Below the pieces are notes generated by a model. That model was not told where the DNA came from, did not search any database, and was given only the letters and a program-made list of their open reading frames with translations. Both the position numbers and the translations under genes were made by a program. Positions 39,394 to 40,547 of a stretch of 40,547 nucleotides of DNA are shown in pieces. Numbering within the stretch: position 1 is the first letter of the stretch; each line of letters starts with the position of its first letter. The DNA comes from an uncultured Clostridia bacterium (GTDB lineage: Bacteria > Bacillota > Clostridia > Oscillospirales > Acutalibacteraceae). Location: contig CANQZA010000013.1 in NCBI GenBank assembly GCA_947628175.1, positions 1-40,547 of the forward strand. The letters run 5' to 3'.

Positions 39394-40547
39394 TTCTTTT
39401 TGACACCCCCAAGATAATTGTAGGTGCGCACATCAGACGCCTTTATAAAAGCCAGAATCGCCCAGCATGAGAGCATAGAACTTCCGCCCTGACTTACAAA
39501 CGGAAGCGTGACTCCCGTTAAAGGCAGAACATCTGTCACTCCGAAAATGTTAAGCGCAGTCTGAAACAAAAGCAATCCTGCTCCGGCAACTGCCGCTATC
39601 GAATAAAAACTCGACCTTGCGGCAATGGAGTTGACAATAGCCGATACGGCAATACATACAAAAGACAGCACGAGAGCCAGTCCGAATATAAAACCCCATT
39701 CCTCGCATATCACACCGAATATGAGATCGGTTGTTGAGGCAAACACATATCTTACATTACCTTTGCCTATGCCCAGACCGAGCAGCCCGCCGCTTGCCAT
39801 ACCCACAAGAACACGCGATTGCTGAAAGCCTCTTTCATTATAGTTATTGTTTTCCCATATATGACGGTAAACTGAAAATCTTGCCGTAACATAAGATTTA
39901 TATTTTATTACGATAGCACCTCCGAGTCCCGCCGCGGAAACGGCAAGTCCTATCGTTTTCAGATCGCCTGAATTCATAAATGCTATTATTAAAAAGGTTA
40001 CAAAAAAGATGAGAGCTGTACCGAAATCCTTTATCAGTATAAGCGTTCCCACACAGGCCACCGAAAATACGATGAATTTAATGATATTCTTAGAGGTCTG
40101 TATCTTTTCAAGCGTTGCCGCTCCTACAAAAATAAAGGCTATTTTAACAAATTCAGAGGGCTGAAAAGTTATTCCACCTATGGTGATCCAGTTTCTCGCA
40201 CCATGTGTAACCGTCGCAAGGACAAGATTGAGTACCAGAAGAATCAGTGCTGCTATTGCAACCGGCATGCGCAACTTCATGCAAAGCTCCGTATCACCCA
40301 TAATAAACATAAGAATTGTATATCCGATAATTCCGCAGATAACAATTAAAAGCTGTTTGAAACACGAATCGGGATCGACAGAGCCTATTACCGCAAGTCC
40401 TACTCCCGACAGAAAGAAAGCGATAAACTCCAGCTCAAAATTGCGTCTGTGCAGTATAAAATAAAACGAAGCCACATATGCCCACTCAACAAAAATAAGT
40501 ATGCCCATTGAGAAAAGCACTTTGACTGAAAATTCCTCGCCCGATGC
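39390..40547 (-). CDS. FtsW/RodA/SpoVE (SEDS) peptidoglycan glycosyltransferase, 5' end outside window
   Basis: At least 385 residues; the frame is still open at the right edge, so the GTG at 40520 need not be the start. About ten membrane helices, with HGARNWITIGGITFQPSEF, the large extracellular loop containing RFSVYRHIWENNNYNERGFQ and QSRVLVGMASGGLLGLGIGKG, the TDLIFGVICEEWG motif holding the catalytic Asp, and LPLTGVTLPFVSQGGSSM. It polymerises lipid II into glycan strands with its partner transpeptidase downstream. Division (FtsW), elongation (RodA) and spore (SpoVE) members cannot be separated here. An unusual N-terminal helical extension seems to continue beyond the window. Confidence 0.93.
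   Translation of the reverse strand, partial: ASGEEFSVKVLFSMGILIFVEWAYVASFYFILHRRNFELEFIAFFLSGVGLAVIGSVDPDSCFKQLLIVICGIIGYTILMFIMGDTELCMKLRMPVAIAALILLVLNLVLATVTHGARNWITIGGITFQPSEFVKIAFIFVGAATLEKIQTSKNIIKFIVFSVACVGTLILIKDFGTALIFFVTFLIIAFMNSGDLKTIGLAVSAAGLGGAIVIKYKSYVTARFSVYRHIWENNNYNERGFQQSRVLVGMASGGLLGLGIGKGNVRYVFASTTDLIFGVICEEWGFIFGLALVLSFVCIAVSAIVNSIAARSSFYSIAAVAGAGLLLFQTALNIFGVTDVLPLTGVTLPFVSQGGSSMLSCWAILAFIKASDVRTYNYLGGVKKK

Overview
This window looks like a core chromosomal region of an AT-rich, spore-forming Firmicute of the class Clostridia, probably a Ruminococcaceae/Oscillospirales-type gut anaerobe. The evidence is a SpoVT/GPR sporulation gene set, a HrcA/CIRCE heat-shock operator, sigma-A promoters of the TTGACA-17-TATAAT type, strong AGGAGG-like ribosome binding sites with several TTG and GTG starts, a DUF4830 protein, and tRNAs with encoded CCA. 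No phage, transposon, insertion sequence or CRISPR array was seen. The species assignment is inference.

Layout. 1-1382: the end of gdhA, then a PfkB-family sugar-phosphate kinase. 1446-3326: htpG (reverse) behind a textbook promoter with a perfect CIRCE operator. 3497-6237: a membrane-anchored glycerophosphodiesterase, spoVT and a YczE-like membrane protein, with a recurring TGTGCAAA-type motif around the last two. 6390-11342 (reverse): rlmH and walJ, murA, a calcineurin-like phosphoesterase and a HAD phosphatase. 11502-13656: nadB-nadC, with no nadA in view. 13708-15275 (reverse): a patatin phospholipase, a 90-residue charged membrane protein with a consensus promoter, and rpsT. 15433-17501: the spore protease gpr, divergent from rpsT, then a tail-anchored metallophosphatase with a strong 5' leader hairpin. 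17552-20986 (reverse): a polytopic membrane protein, an SLC13-type transporter and an orphan ATP-grasp enzyme. 21072-21236: tRNA-Tyr and tRNA-Thr. 21305-23682: a degenerate GDPD-like membrane protein and guaB.

23917-33933 (reverse) reads as one ten-gene operon: ftsE, ftsX, three tandem coiled-coil/LytM (M23) murein hydrolases, queH, rarA, an aldo/keto reductase, nth and aroK. Neighbours mostly overlap by a few bases or are separated by less than 60. The FtsEX transporter presumably gates the secreted hydrolases at the division site. The tripled hydrolase set and the 60-residue acidic tail on FtsE are the most distinctive features of the window. Upstream lies a PucR/CdaR-type regulator whose own promoter carries the same TTGCACA motif seen near yczE.

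35455-40547 (reverse): a second cell-envelope operon running in from beyond the right edge: an FtsW/RodA glycosyltransferase (5' end missing), a class B penicillin-binding protein, hflX, a DUF4830 protein and an RsuA-type pseudouridine synthase. Most of the window is therefore housekeeping. The best leads are the FtsEX/triple-M23 cassette, the putative TGTGCAAA regulon, the ATP-grasp/SLC13 pair and several catalytically atypical phosphoesterases.
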